A DNA stretch of 64,000 nt from Atrina japonica (lineage: Eukaryota > Mollusca > Bivalvia > Pterioida > Pinnidae): contig BROG01000530.1 in NCBI GenBank assembly GCA_030159075.1, forward strand, positions 460,524-524,523. Direction: 5' to 3'. Below, one piece after another: positions 49,391 to 63,660 of this stretch (position 1 is its first letter; each line of letters opens with the position of its first letter). The notes below the pieces were generated by a model, which did no database searches, was not told the DNA's origin, and worked only from the letters and a program-made list of their open reading frames with translations. The position numbers and the translations under genes are program-made.

Positions 49391-50044
49391 GACCTGTCGC
49401 CATTCCCATGAAAACTAATTGTGTCCCTTTATTTGCTGACCTGCTCCATCATTCATGCAATGCAGACTTCATTCAGAATCAAAAGAAGAAAAGGCTATAT
49501 GCGATCTTTAATTTGACATTTAGATATATCGTCGACGTTTTGTCAATTGATACTGACAATTTTCATACATAATTATGTCAATGCGATAAATCACAACGAA
49601 CTAGAAAGTAAAATCACAACTGAATCAAGCACATACGCTTCCTTCTGGACAATTTTACTTACTATAGGTAAAGACAGGAAATTAAAATCAGGCCTTACTA
49701 CAAGCCCGAGGATTTCGGTTTTCCCGTCGTAAATTTTCCACATCTAATTAGTCATATCCCGAAATCACTTGCATATGGTATTTATATCGCACAAATGATC
49801 CGATGTGCCTGGGCGTGTTCAACATATGAACGTTTCATATACAGAGGTTATCTAGTTATTGACACAGAGATATCGAAAATTTCGTCTGATGTCAACATTC
49901 TGCAAACTTTACGGTCGGTATGATAGCCTTGTTGGCGATTACTCTGTTTTACTAAATGAAATGTTGAGTTGCCTGTTCGATGGAGGATGTTGAGTCGTCT
50001 GTACCAATTGTAAACGAGGATTGTTACTTACTATTTTTTTTTAA
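49391..50044 (+). pseudogene. RT-domain pseudogene, C-terminal part
   Basis: Three successive frames read parts of one RT. First, IPMKTNCVPLFADLL and FNLTFRYIVDVLSI, the palm region around the catalytic Y-x-D-D, here with Val where the first Asp is expected. A stop and frame change follow at about 49570. Then LESKITTESSTYASF, and a further shift to SHIPKSLAYGIYIAQMIRC and STYERFIYRG. Missing N-terminus, several frameshifts and stops, and the altered active site show it is dead. The family resembles Penelope-like or related RTs common in bivalves; the exact class needs phylogeny. Confidence 0.8.
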
Positions 50045-50205
50045 TTCGAATGTGGACTGAAGGCGGATGTGGCTGAAGAAAAGGGATGCTTACTTCTCCA
50101 CGACACCTGATTCCACCTCTAGTTTTCCAGTGGTCCGTGATAGTAAAATATCCACTGGATTTGTATATGTATCCTGACATCTTGAATAATATGATTTTTA
50201 TATTG
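50045..50205 (+). mobile_element. 3' end of RT element, plus orientation
   Basis: GGGATGCTTACTTCTCCACG, ACACCTGATTCCACCTCTAG, then a TGTCC-type tail ending GATTTTTATATTGTCAT. With 49325-49390 it gives the RT pseudogene inverted termini. Confidence 0.8.
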
Positions 50206-52074
50206 TCATTTTTGCACAATATACACTTTACCTGAACTAATCCTCGGAGATGTACTGAAGTAAGATATTACTAAATGTCATCAATGTAAATATCACGAAA
50301 CCCGAAGTGACCATGTCCGAACTTCTGTTGAAATCTGAGAAATGAACTCGAACATAATTTATTGGCTTCCTGACACAAATTAATTCTTATTCACGTTCTA
50401 TGCAGAGTTTTCATTCAACTTTCCTTTAGTTTAATACATTATACCAAGGTTGTAAATTCCTGTAAACGAAAATTGCAATTTGATTTAGAAATAAAAACAC
50501 TGCAGCTTTGGAAGAAAGGCATATGACACAATTGAAGCCGAAATGCGTCAGTATAGCTATATGTGTTAAATATCTAAGACTTAAAGTACTTTTCTCTAAT
50601 TAAACTATTAATACATTGCAATCCACCGGTATAATATACTACCTAAATAAATTAAGCTGGGCACAGATAACCCTGAAGGTTAATTTCCATGTACAAAATA
50701 TATTGACAAAATATTGATGTATAATGCCATGTTAGAAGAAGAACAAAAATAGATAGCCAAATAATTACTCTAAAATAGAAATTTTCATTTTTGGAATGAG
50801 TTTATTTATATTTCTTGTGAACGTTTGCAATAAATGTTGTTGTTTCACTAAATTTTAGAATGATATGATAAAAATTATATAGAATGATTCCCAACTGTTG
50901 AAATGATTTTAAAACTTACTATAAAGGCATAGTGAAAAACACATGTTCTGGAATATATCGAATTCTTAGTAACAACAGCATCATAAAAACATACGACTAA
51001 TGTAATATATGATTAGGATTTCCTCGACATGTACACTTTTTAGATTTTGAATCAGTTCATCTGAGGCAGAAATTTGATTAAGATTGTAGCGTTAGAGTTT
51101 GTTCTCCGCAGACATACGATATATTTTGTTTATTTGAAATTTTCGACATATTCCTAATCAACTCCCTGGAAATATCACCACAAAACTTTCAGACTTCGAT
51201 AAAGGCAATATATAATGGACAATGAATCATCAAGGAAGATATTTAAATTATCTCTGGAAGAAAATTCAAGTCCTCTTACAAAAATCATACATTCTACTAG
51301 TTGCATGTGTATATATTAACCAGAATTATAACATAGAATGAGAAAAAAATTAATTCATGGTTTTTCTGACATCAAGACTTTGTGTAGGAGAATGATAAAA
51401 CGGGTTTTGTTGTCATCTAAACAGTTGTTGATAATTTAAGAATATTTTCACGGTGTTTTCATATCAAGGGAATTGATATATATATATCACCATTTGTATT
51501 TTCTGTCACCGTGTTTTGATGTATTTGTTTTTCCTTTGTTTCGCGTCTAAATACACACCATGGAACTTAATTATACGTTCTTTCTGATTTGTACATGCAT
51601 GACACATCACATTACTCACTCGTTTATTGTTGTCATCTGTAAAAATTAATTTCGGGAAATTAACGGTTTTTTTTTAATTTTTCACATATAACGATGCTTA
51701 ATGTACTGATATTTTTCAGAAATGATTTTACTTGAAACTGACTCACTTATTTAGCAATTATCGTCATCTATTGACAATCACATCAGTTTCTGTTACACTG
51801 TTCTGCACTAGAAATTGTCAAAAGTTATTTATCCTTTTCAGATATATCTTCATAAAAGTACAATCATACATAAGTCGTCAGACAGTCGATAAGAATTGTT
51901 CAAACTATCGTCAATTTAGTGGCTTTGGTAGTTGGTTTAGAAGTTTTCGAAAATTCTTCTTCTATATCAATAACTTCAATTAGACTGGGAATTTAATGAA
52001 ACTGATGTATTGATTTATATCAAATGCATGGAAAATGATCAAATATTATTGTGAACTAACGGCATATACGATTA
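50206..52074. other. Intergenic DNA, nothing recognised
   Basis: 1.9 kb of AT-rich DNA with no recognised feature. Confidence 0.4.
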
Positions 52075-52225
52075 ATCAATAGGGGATGCTTACTCCTCCA
52101 TGACACCTGATCCCACTTCTGGGTTTCCAGACGTCCGATTTGTCCATTGTTCACCACATTTGTTTATGAGTGCTGGAGATCCGGAATATGTATACTGTGG
52201 TATCTGAGATTTTTATATTCAAAGT
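52075..52225 (+). mobile_element. 3' end of RT element, solo
   Basis: AGGGGATGCTTACTCCTCCA, GACACCTGATCCCACTTCTG, then TTTGTCCATTGTTCACC and a tail ending GGTATCTGAGATTTTTATAT. Severely 5'-truncated; no RT coding sequence precedes it. Confidence 0.85.
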
Positions 52226-53939
52226 AAGTACGCTAAAATATATTACAAATACTATCATTGCAAAATATTTTATAAAATTAACTGATTCCATGAAATTAAC
52301 TGAACTGATTCCATAAAATTCTAGTTATTCTGTTCCATTTCGAGTTCGAAATGTAGTTGACGGATTTTTTAATCTAAAAGTGCATCTTTACTTCCAGTTC
52401 TGGTGATCATGGATTCCTCTATTTAAAACAAAGGCAAGGCAATTTCTGGAAGAAAGAGAGAGAAGAGTTCATATTGAGGATTTTGGGATATTGTTATTTT
52501 TCATTTTATTTGTTATTGTTGTTTTGTTACTTTGTTGTTGTTGTTATTGTCGAGTATAGTCTAGGTCTTGAATCAACACGCCATTTTCTGTTGTTTTTTT
52601 TTTTTCGTTCCTTTGCCGCAGGGTTAGTGATTTAGTTTCAAAATATAATCTTAGAGGGCGTCTCTTCTTCTGGTTTTAGTTATCATGGAGTCAAGAACAT
52701 ATAAACACTCTTGAAATTGATTGGTTATAAAAGTGTAGGGAAAATGGAACTTAACTACTTTGAATGTAAGCTAGTGTCTGATTCGTATATATTCTATCAA
52801 TGAAAATATCCTTTTATTTTTACACAGTAAAATATGAATATATGTTCATTGATACAATGTATTAAGAATTGATAAATGATGAATCAGCATATTTTCTACC
52901 GTATCTTGATATAACTACAGCCAATATCATGAAAAGTATTTGGATTGAGATTGCAAAACCGCTTTGATTCGGAAATGTTCACACGTGACAGAAATATAGA
53001 GATGTTCAGGATTATATTTTATGTTCATTTTCTGATTGCAGGAAGGACATCGTTTATAATTTATAAGTCAACACATCACTCGAAAGATGTGATATGCAGA
53101 AAAATGTTAACATTTTCGACTATGGAAAACTATTTATTTTTCTCTGACAATGGATTCTACTTATAAAACTTCTAGTTTCAGACAATTTGTTTGTTATAAA
53201 GTGTTAAATGTGTTTGTACAATAAAGGACACTTAGTGTAGTTATTAAAACTTTCACAGAAGTTTTATTTTCCCATTATAGTTACAAATGTACACGTTGAG
53301 AGGAAGTTAATCTAAAATGTCAACTGCACAGTGAATAATCATGATATTGCTGTTTTCATTTTGGTTTTGGTTTTTTTTTTCTGTTTCTCTATTTTGTGTT
53401 TTAAGTCTTGGATCAACTTTTTCTGGGACACTAAAGAAGCTCCTTTATGTGTATTGTCTAGATTACATTCTTCTGTAACTTAATGGTGGTTTGGCATTTC
53501 TTCAAAACGTCTAGCAGACAGTAGTCTAGCTGTTAATGTGAATTGTACTTATGCATGTGTATTTGGGAAATAGTGTATTTTATTTGATTAACACTAATTA
53601 CATCAATAAATACAATAGTTATCACTTCAATGTTGATAGTTCCGATGAAAAAAATTGAAGTTCTAATATTCCTTCGCATCAAACTGCAAAAATATGAACT
53701 ATTTGGTTATTGTTTGTATTGTTTCATTGACGTCATTTCATTTTTGGGGAACACGCTACTGCTATCACTAGCTTCCCGTCTTGGCTTAATGATCTTTCTG
53801 ATGATATTGCATTAACATCACGCCAGAAGTGACTTATTCTCAGTCTTTAAATGTCATTTCTAACATATCTAGGAATGTTTTGGAAGGAAATGGTAAACTT
53901 ATGCAATACAAATTAATCGATATAATGCGTCAGATGGTC
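52226..53939. other. Intergenic DNA, nothing recognised
   Basis: No feature recognised; short GTT runs near 52510-52545. Confidence 0.4.
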
Positions 53940-54074
<135 letters not shown>

Positions 54075-55245
54075 TGGTGTTATTTCGAAGCATCATGGGT
54101 CCAACCTGAAATCCTCTGCTTACATAGTGTCCTTTTGTCGTCTGTCCCCGCGCTGATTCACACAGATACAGTCCACAAGTCTCGGGGACATTGTGTCTCC
54201 ATCTTCCCAGCCAGGATTTTAGGCTCTTTCACTGGCACCAAATGTCACAGGCACCAAAGCACGCCAAATGTGTCATCTTATAAGGTCATCCTTTCCGGTC
54301 CTCGCTGTTTAACTTCAGTAAATGAATATATACACTAATCGACCAACCACAAATGCTGGCTAAAAGGCACCATCCACACAATATTGATAATTACAGCCAT
54401 CAAATATCAATAATATTTCGATACTTGCTAAACTGGAGGTTTGACAATATTATGCATCGCATATGCTGTAAGTAGTTCATTTTAACATAATAAAAATGTT
54501 GATATTGTAATCACATTTGCTGGTGTTTCCACTTTATTTTACGTTAGTTAGAGTTTAACATCGCATCAATTAGGAAACATCTTTATTAAAATTCCATTAC
54601 TTTCTGACAACTAAAAAGGCCCCTCTCCATAGGGTATATACACACCGGGCATTAAAATGTCAATCAATATATTTAATGTCAGTCTGCTTTATTCATAAAA
54701 CATTGTAACATAACATTATTTTATGAATACGACCAGCTGTTTTAAATGGTTACATGATATTTCAATGAAATCATAAAGTCATGAAGATTGACGGAAACTG
54801 AATACGCTACAAAAATCCGCCCTTGAGAATAACAATACCTAGATAGTGCACAGTGCTAACACAAGCAAATAATAATAAACTCATTGAAAATATATTCACG
54901 ATCATATCGATTTACTAGAGAAAAAAAAACATGGTTTTGAATAACTTTTAAATATAGATTTAGAAAATGTAAAAACAATAATGATGGCTATGTAAAAAGA
55001 TACTTTGTAACCAGGTTCACTCCTCCACCAATACAAACTGACAGCTACCATACGACTGCGGTTTGTTTGACTGTAGTATAAAAGAACAAAACAAAAAGTG
55101 TTATCACGCATGATTAAATTTAAAATTCGAAACGATCTACTAATATATTTATAGTTCTAGATCGGTCATTGAAATTGTGAATCAAAGTCATTAATAACCG
55201 GGTTTAAATCTGAATTTGTTTTTCGGTATGAGGGTGTATTTTGCC
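54075..55245. other. Intergenic DNA, nothing firm
   Basis: 54075-54330 is less AT-rich than its surroundings and has an open plus frame continuous with the trinucleotide tract. I recognise no domain in it. Confidence 0.4.
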
Positions 55246-55288
55246 CAATGAAGATGGACCACTTGGTGTTTGTCAAAGTTCATGCGGT
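55246..55288 (+). CDS. Possible small coding exon with consensus donor
   Basis: ATGAAGATGGACCACTTGGT opens a frame whose thirteenth codon is followed by GTAAGT at about 55289. The frame is open upstream for 15-20 codons. No partner exon is visible; a chance donor match is likely. Confidence 0.1.
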
Positions 55289-55419
55289 AAGTCTGATTCT
55301 TTGAGAAATCTTCTCTTGTTATTTACCCCATTATATACGTCTGGAATTACGGACAACGTAAAGTATCTGTTTTCCCGCGCTTCGTTATTTGTATAAAATT
55401 TATCACTTGTTTTTATTTG

Positions 55420-55585
55420 AATTCGACTGTGGAGTCACGGTGGGTCTGATAGGTCAACAGGTGATGCGCACTGATCCATGGCACCTGACCCTACCTTAGG
55501 ACTTTTTCATTGGTCTGTGTTTATACATTGTTCACTAGAAGTGTAACTGAATATCTAATTTCCTGACTGTTAATACTTCCGTATC
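55420..55585 (+). mobile_element. 3' end of RT element, diverged solo
   Basis: CGACTGTGGAGTCACGGTGG, GATAGGTCAACAGGTGATGC, ATCCATGGCACCTGACCCTA and GGTCTGTGTTTATACATTGT. The block order matches 7158-7303 but with more substitutions, so it is an older insertion. Confidence 0.75.
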
Positions 55586-56374
55586 TACAATGTATATCAA
55601 GATCAACCAAAGGAATAACCATCCTAGTAAGAAGTACTACATGTCTACAGATCAAATCATATTCATCTATTTCTCATTGACTCCATGGACGATCAAACAG
55701 AATTCCAACAAGAGCATTACGCGGCATTACTTCAACTAAATTCAAGAGAACATATTCAAGTCAAAATAATGAGGAATACCTCGTCAAACTTTAAACAATA
55801 AGCATTATGTGTACGAAATTAAGAATTTTATATTTAAGAATATTAATTCTGGAATACCAACGAATTTGCAAGTTAACATTTTGTCACCTGCGAGCAACAT
55901 AATTTCATCTGTGATAAGATTCCTCGGCCTTCCAACCGTATAATGCTTCGAAATGTAAATAGAAGCAAGCCAATGCACAGTAACCAAGATTTTGGCTGTA
56001 TACACAAAATGGAAAGTAGGCGCGAGAATTGACAAGAACCAAGCATGAAGCAATGATAAGATACAAGTCAGATGTACATCTACAATGATTATGCAAGGTG
56101 GCATGTAGTGTCAGTGTTGCCAGCGTCATATACTTAGTACAGTGATACATATAAAACATAAATCAGGACATAATGTGAACTGATAAGATACACAGAATGT
56201 GTCGGTATTGTTTGACTTTAATTACTTTGGGTTGTGTTATCTGTGTGTAGCAACGGTGTGCATACATCCACAAACACAACAAATACTAACGCAGTACACA
56301 CGTACAGATTCACTTAGATAATCGCTCAATGCTCACACCCAATCGAAAACGCACACTATCAAACTTAAAATATT

Positions 56375-56382
<8 letters not shown>
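55586..56382. other. Intergenic DNA, nothing recognised
   Basis: Overlapping minus-strand frames of 84-99 codons at 55805-56159 show no motif. Confidence 0.4.

Positions 56383-56458
<76 letters not shown>
56375..56458. repeat. (CA)/(AT)n microsatellite
   Basis: A short CA run followed by about 76 bp of pure AT. Confidence 0.98.
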
Positions 56459-56460
<2 letters not shown>

Positions 56461-56497
56461 CAATAATTAAAATACAGAAAGGGATTGGTTGAGAGTC

Positions 56498-56602
56498 GTC
56501 ACGTGTGAGGGAGACGACATTCATGCCGCCCTAGCGTGTGCCATATCTCCCTTGCTGCGTGCGTCGTGTCTCCCTCGCGTGTGTCATATCTCCCTCATGC
56601 GA
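56498..56602. repeat. Short repeats of CGTGTG-CATATCTCCCT
   Basis: GTGTGCCATATCTCCCT near 56535, a diverged CGTGTCTCCCTCGC near 56564 and GTGTCATATCTCCCTC near 56580 are direct copies. GTGTGAGGGAGACGAC near 56503 is an inverted one. GC content is locally higher. Confidence 0.65.
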
Positions 56603-56667
56603 AAACCCTTGCAGCTTATTCGACAGTCTTGATTGATTCTGTATTTCGGTAAAATAAACAATTCATT

Positions 56668-56794
56668 GTCCTAGTTGTAGGGAGAAATGAGGATTTGTTT
56701 TCCCGCGACAAGTCATATTCCCCTCGGGCTTTGCCCTCGAGAAATATGACTTGCTTTTGGTAAACAAATCCTCATGTCTCCCTACAACCAGGGC
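56668..56794. mobile_element. 127-bp palindrome, ~51-bp arms
   Basis: The left arm GTCCTAGTTGTAGGGAGAAA to AAGTCATATT matches the reverse complement of 56744-56794 at about 85 percent. The loop of about 24 bp carries its own CTCGGGC/GCCCTCGAG partial stem. It is a fold-back transposon-like element, and GC-richer than its flanks. Confidence 0.85.
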
Positions 56795-58075
<1,281 letters not shown>

Positions 58076-58240
58076 CACGTACACAAAGCTTGGTAAAAAG
58101 TTCTATCTGTTCTCGTCTCAAACTTATTTGTTCATGTAGGTGAACAAAATCCATAACAAAAACTGTATATATTGGAAAGACTTTATAAGTCTGAGTTCGA
58201 TATTGATTAACAAGGATAGAGTATATGAGATATTTTATCA

Positions 58241-58513
58241 ATGACATTTCAACTTATGACTATCCAGAAAGCAGAATCCCACTTTGCAGAACGTTATTGG
58301 AGGCCCGTGAAAGACCATCCATGTAGACTATTCATTTATTCCTCTAGGAAAACCAATATTCAAAATCCTGAACATAGACACAAATTTATTTTAAATATAT
58401 TATTCAAACGGGATTGTTGTCATAATTTTCCGGAAATAGATTTCCCGTGGATATGCAAAAAAGTAGTTATAAAAAGAGCTACAATAAAGACCCTCCTTCA
58501 AACAAGACAATGA
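58241..58513 (+). CDS. Orphan ORF, 90 codons, unknown
   Basis: ATG-initiated, basic, with several Cys and His residues (RDCCHNFPEIDFPWICKK near residue 57). No known domain is recognised. It has no repeat origin that I can see, no splice partner and no homologous copy in the window. Chance is likely. Confidence 0.15.
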   Translation: MTFQLMTIQKAESHFAERYWRPVKDHPCRLFIYSSRKTNIQNPEHRHKFILNILFKRDCCHNFPEIDFPWICKKVVIKRATIKTLLQTRQ

Positions 58514-59604
58514 AAACATTGTTCACAGAAAATCTGCAAATATATTACGAAAATAGCATGTCATCTAGTAATCAAAAGACTATATGATCGGGAAAATGTG
58601 AAAACATGGTAACACAAACAGGAAGAGGAAACATCCCTCTGTTTCTCAGGTAAATGTCACGTACAGTATCGATTTTAACTAAAAACTTCATAATTGTTAA
58701 AAGGATCACCTACCTCTGTAATTCAACGTGGTGTAAAAACACACAATTATAATTATCAACGGAGACAAATTTTGACTTTTACAAAAAAAAAAAGAAAAAG
58801 AATATTTCGGTCATAAGCAACAGACTGCAGAAAAAATGGGGAAGGGAAGCAATAGAACGATAGAAAGAAGATTAGGCATACTTTTAATTAAGAAGATTAA
58901 GTGGATGAAAGAGAGAAATCAAATAACTCTTATGTACATTTCAACTCTCGCAACAATTAAATATATTCTATTAACTATTGTTTGGTGTGTTAATGTTGTA
59001 TCTATTAACTTTCATCTACTTATCTCTTTTATCCATTTTCCTGGATAAAAATGCTTCATTACTTCACGATTTTATCAAATGCTAAACGATTTGTGTTAAT
59101 GTGTTCACTTTTTACCAGATAAGAAGAGAAAGTTAAGTATATTAGCGTGCCTTGGATAAAATGTACTGTTTTTTATCAAAACAATTGCTTTCTAAAAAAA
59201 GATATATTTTCATTGTAAGTGAGTGTTATCTAGTTGATTCCTGAGTGAATAGGAGAAATATAAAAATATCAATACCAACATAATTCAGAACGCGTAACAG
59301 AGTGCCTGAAAAATGAAATTAGGCAGCACTAAATAACCTTGAAAAGTGTAAGACATAAAAAGTTCACATTTATCATTTTTATTGGGTTTACATATATCGG
59401 CCCTTTTGAGAATCTGTTAAACAAACATAAAGCTAATATAGGAATACATGGGGCACACTGAATCTGCAAACTGGCAATGTCAAAAAGTCAACCATCAATC
59501 ACAAAATTGACATCAGCTATGAAATTTAAAAGAGAATTTTAACAGTTATCGTTTTGCCTCTCTCTTACTGCTAGTTTATGCCGATACCGATGTCTTACTT
59601 GCTT
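58514..59604. other. Intergenic DNA, nothing recognised
   Basis: No feature recognised. Confidence 0.4.
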
Positions 59605-59900
59605 TGTAAGACACGAAACACTGACGGTCCCCGCTTCACAACTAATTTACCATATTTGAAATTTATTGGCAGTAAAGCGTTCACTTCAAATTTCAAAAGT
59701 GTTCTACAACAAATTTGGGTCTAAATTTTATTTTTATTTAGAATTATGTTTTAAGTAGTGGTAGCAATAAATAACAAACACCCGTGTAATTGGACATATT
59801 CATGTATTGCTTAAAAGAATTATATAAAAAAAATCACAAAGTGTCTACATATTTTTAAAATGGTACTCTTCGACAGATCGTCAGTGTTTCGTGTCTTACA
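59605..59900. mobile_element. MITE-like element, 296 bp, 22-bp perfect TIRs
   Basis: The left end TGTAAGACACGAAACACTGA plus CG (59605-59626) is exactly inverted at 59879-59900. Similarity extends a few bases further inward. Just outside the left end, GTCTTAC at 59592 forms an extra small hairpin with the TIR. The interior is AT-rich with no ORF. No clear target duplication was identified. Confidence 0.85.
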
Positions 59901-60005
59901 TTTAGATTTATTGTTTGGCCTTGCATGATACCTTTTTCGGAAATACACATTTATATTAAATTCGAGCTCAACTGATGAAGTCTTGTTGACAGAAACAATG
60001 GTCGC
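59855..60005 (+). repeat. Dispersed repeat, copy 3 of 3
   Basis: TTGGCCTTGCATGATACCTT and TCGAGCTCAACTGATGAAGT then CTTGTTGACAGAAACAATGG. One frame reads SSTDEVLLTETM. It lies 290 bp upstream of an RT-element 3' end in the same orientation, matching the order seen at 49 kb. Confidence 0.65.
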
Positions 60006-60294
60006 GATAATTGTTTTTGTTACTGTAAACCATAACTTTGGTATAAACTTTTGGTTAATAAAATTTCACCCACGACCTCTTAATTAAGGATGCAAATGTT
60101 AGTATAAAATGCAGCATTTTTTTTCAGTTAACCCTCTCATCCCTGATTATCTGGGTGGTATACCCTTTTCTATTGTTTTTAGAACAGTCTGATATGACCA
60201 ATTGGTAAAGAGTTCATAGAAATTTTCTATACATAATCTATGATTTCCAGTGAAAGAGTACCTTGATTAAAATAAAGATACAAAGCTTTAAAAT

Positions 60295-60465
60295 TTTTGT
60301 TTGATCGGTCGACATGAGGGGATTTCGCCTCCATAGATCCTGATCCAATTTCTGGGTATTTCGAGGGTCTGTATTTGTCCAATATTAACTGAATTTGCAT
60401 ACTGGCCCCTTAAGCTTCTGGTGATTAATGATTTGGTATGTGATTTTTATGCTGTAAACAGACAT
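60295..60465 (+). mobile_element. 3' end of RT element, diverged
   Basis: GATCGGTCGACATGAGGGGA, then GCCTCCATAGATCCTGATCC, GGGTCTGTATTTGTCCA and a tail ending GGTATGTGATTTTTATGCTG. No RT coding sequence precedes it. Confidence 0.75.
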
Positions 60466-61294
<829 letters not shown>

Positions 61295-61639
61295 ACTTAA
61301 CAATTACGTAGAGATATTCCGTCATTCAGTTTCTAGTAAGCTGGATATTATTTTTTTTTGGGGGGAGAGGGATATTTTGTCAAAGACTAATAATCAAGCA
61401 ATGGTTTTGTCTTAAAGATAATAAATGATGTAATATGACTTCCATCTTATTAGAACTCCATGCAGTATTGTCATGTATCCTTTTCATATCCCAGTGGTTA
61501 ATTTTTCTAACAAACGTAGACACTTAGCTGTGTTCAAGATTATTCTGTACTTCGATCCGGAGTAGTGCAAAAATAAAATGCAGATGATACTGTACAGTGA
61601 GAAAATAATTCGTGGTGTTAATATTCCCTATATTCACGA

Positions 61640-61875
61640 TGGTGATAAATCCATTTTAGATCTGATTGGGGAAAGGAATCATTGTATATAGTCTCTCTAA
61701 AATTCTTGAGTGGGGGGGGGGCTTCATATTGTTGAACAAGATCATCGTTATGACCATAAAATTCCAAAGTGACGTCAAGTAGATAAGAATACGGCATACT
61801 GGGTACAATAACGCTCTCAACACAAAGAAACAGTTGTAAATCCCAAACATGATGGAACAAGGCCCCATGGCCATG
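61640..61875 (-). pseudogene. RT-element pseudogene, extreme C-terminus
   Basis: On the minus strand FYGHNDDLVQQYEA and the residues after it match the end of the RT ORF seen at 63400-63660 (FYGIYGDLVQ). The DNA downstream of both (ACAATGATTCCTTTCCCCAA against ACAGTGACTCCCTTTTGCCA) is also similar. The upstream part is scrambled across frames. A run of ten G near 61712 adds a frame problem. Confidence 0.6.
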
Positions 61876-62399
61876 AAACTATTCTAAGACATTTTTTACT
61901 CAGCCTCAAGATTTTATTCAAGTTTGCCCAACTTGAGTAAAGTTGTTGACCATAAAGAAATATTTCTTTCTCAGGTGATATAAAACTTAAGTACAATCTG
62001 TAGTTAACTGAAGTAATTCTTAACAGCGAAAATGGCCTCTTTCTCTGTTCGCCTCGGTATAATGAGACACTATCACCAGGGTATCCGTCGCCCTAGAGTA
62101 CTTCGGGAAATGTTTAATATTTTGACAACGTGTAATTTGAGCGATATATGATTAGGAGACCAACACTCTTTTTTTCTGTCGACTTGTATTGGTCTTACGA
62201 CGTTTGTCTACATTAACAATCGGGACAGTGTAAATTTAGTCCGATACATGTGCCCCAGTGTATGTTTCGAATCATTTCTCTTAACTAATGCACAAGTATA
62301 CTAATTTACTTGTATTTTGAATATAGTTTATTATATACATTATAAATATGATATGTATAAATTACTGATTTTGGTCATGTATTAGCATTAATATATAAA
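61876..62399. other. Intergenic DNA, nothing recognised
   Basis: No feature recognised. Confidence 0.4.
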
Positions 62400-62590
62400 A
62401 GATTTCAGAAACCAAAGTATAAATCAATAGAATGTCCAGGACATATATACAAATCCGGTAAAATTGATAAACACGGACCTCTGGAAACCAACAGATGGGA
62501 TCAGGTGCCGTGGAGGAGTAAGCATCCCCTGTCGACCGGTCACACCCGCCGTGAGTCCAAAGTCAAGTCCAATGAAACACGTGAGGAGTG
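62400..62590 (-). mobile_element. 3' end of RT element, minus strand
   Basis: Contains the reverse complements of GGGATGCTTACTCCTCCACG and GCACCTGATCCCATCTG, with the TGTCCTGGACATTCTATTGA and ACTTTGG tail. It is contiguous with RT coding sequence to its right, which ties the solo ends in this window to an RT ORF. Confidence 0.85.
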
Positions 62591-62970
62591 TATCCTCGTC
62601 ACAATAGGTACAGACGTCTCAACAACCGCCAACGAAAAGGCAGCTCAACATTTCACTTAGTGAAACAGAGTAGCCGCAAACAGGACTTTTACACCGACCG
62701 TAAACTTTGCGGAACGTTGACATTAAACGCGGTTTTCGATATCCCTGTGTCAATAATTTGTCAGTGAGTAGTTTACCTCTGTATATGAAATCTTCATATG
62801 TTGTACACGCCGTGGCATATCGGATCATTTGTGAAATATAAACTCCATCTGCGGGTGACTGAGGGATATTACTACTTAAATGTGGAAAATTTACGATGGG
62901 AAAGCAGAAATCGTCGCGTATGTCGTATAGCTTGGTTGCTTATTCCCCGTCTGTGTTTATATTAAGTAAA
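62591..62970 (-). pseudogene. RT pseudogene, C-terminal part
   Basis: The minus-strand frame reads TKLYDIRDDFCFPIVNFPHL, then SPADGVYISQMIRYATACTT and YEDFIYRGKLLTDKLLTQGY. This is the region C-terminal to the Y-x-D-D motif and the usual end of the ORF (VYGRCKSPVCGYSVSLSEML). An in-frame stop lies just before the TKLYD segment, and all upstream RT is missing. It is the best preserved RT fragment in the window. Confidence 0.85.
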
Positions 62971-63390
62971 ATGTCTAAGTATTAAACAAGACGGTTTTCA
63001 TCTTTTTAAAAAGGTATTTTATGTCACAAAACATGCTGCTGCCTATTTGATTCTAAAGCGTTTTTTTCACCTCTTGGTTGGTTATTAAATAATTAATCAT
63101 AGATTATAGTAAGAATAATGTTCAAACATGAAAGTTAAGTAAATAGGAACATAACTTAGGACATAGGTACTAGACTAGATTTACACTGCCTCTTAACAAT
63201 CCTTACTTCAATTGAGAAATTTCGTAAGTCGTTTTTATGATCCGCGAGTTTTCACTTTTTATTTTAATGAGTAAATTCTTAACTTTTGAGAAAAAAATGT
63301 CCAAAAGGAGTCAGCGACCCGTCGACAATGTTCCAAAAGGTAAAAGAAATGAAAAGGTCAAGCTCGGCGAAAACGTCAACAGTTCATTTG
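62971..63390. other. Intergenic DNA, nothing recognised
   Basis: No feature recognised. Confidence 0.4.
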
Positions 63391-63660
63391 AGATCTGATT
63401 GGCAAAAGGGAGTCACTGTATATGGTCGTACTCCAGAATGCTGTCTAACATCCCTGTGAAGGTTGAACAAGATCCCCGTATATACCATAAAACTTCCTTT
63501 TTGACGATTGCAAGCGTTGAACAATGTACATCTGTGTAAGTAGTTTATGGACGAGACGTTTGTCTCTCACAATAAAACATTCATAAGAAGAGAATGTTCT
63601 AGTATAATGTATAAGTTGTGAAATGAAAACGCCAAAGACAGAAGAAGGCGTGATATTCAA
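63391..63660 (-). pseudogene. RT pseudogene, C-terminal part
   Basis: The frame reads SSVFGVFISQLIHYTRTFSS, then YECFIVRDKRLVHKLLTQMY and FYGIYGDLVQ, matching 62591-62970 residue by residue over the same region. The ORF ends early in a CCTT-rich stretch. Upstream similarity stops abruptly near 63660, so it is 5'-truncated. Confidence 0.8.

Noticed and set aside
54075..54330. Locally GC-richer stretch as a possible exon
   Set aside because: No splice-site pair or domain could be identified, and the open frame is partly inherited from the adjacent repeat.
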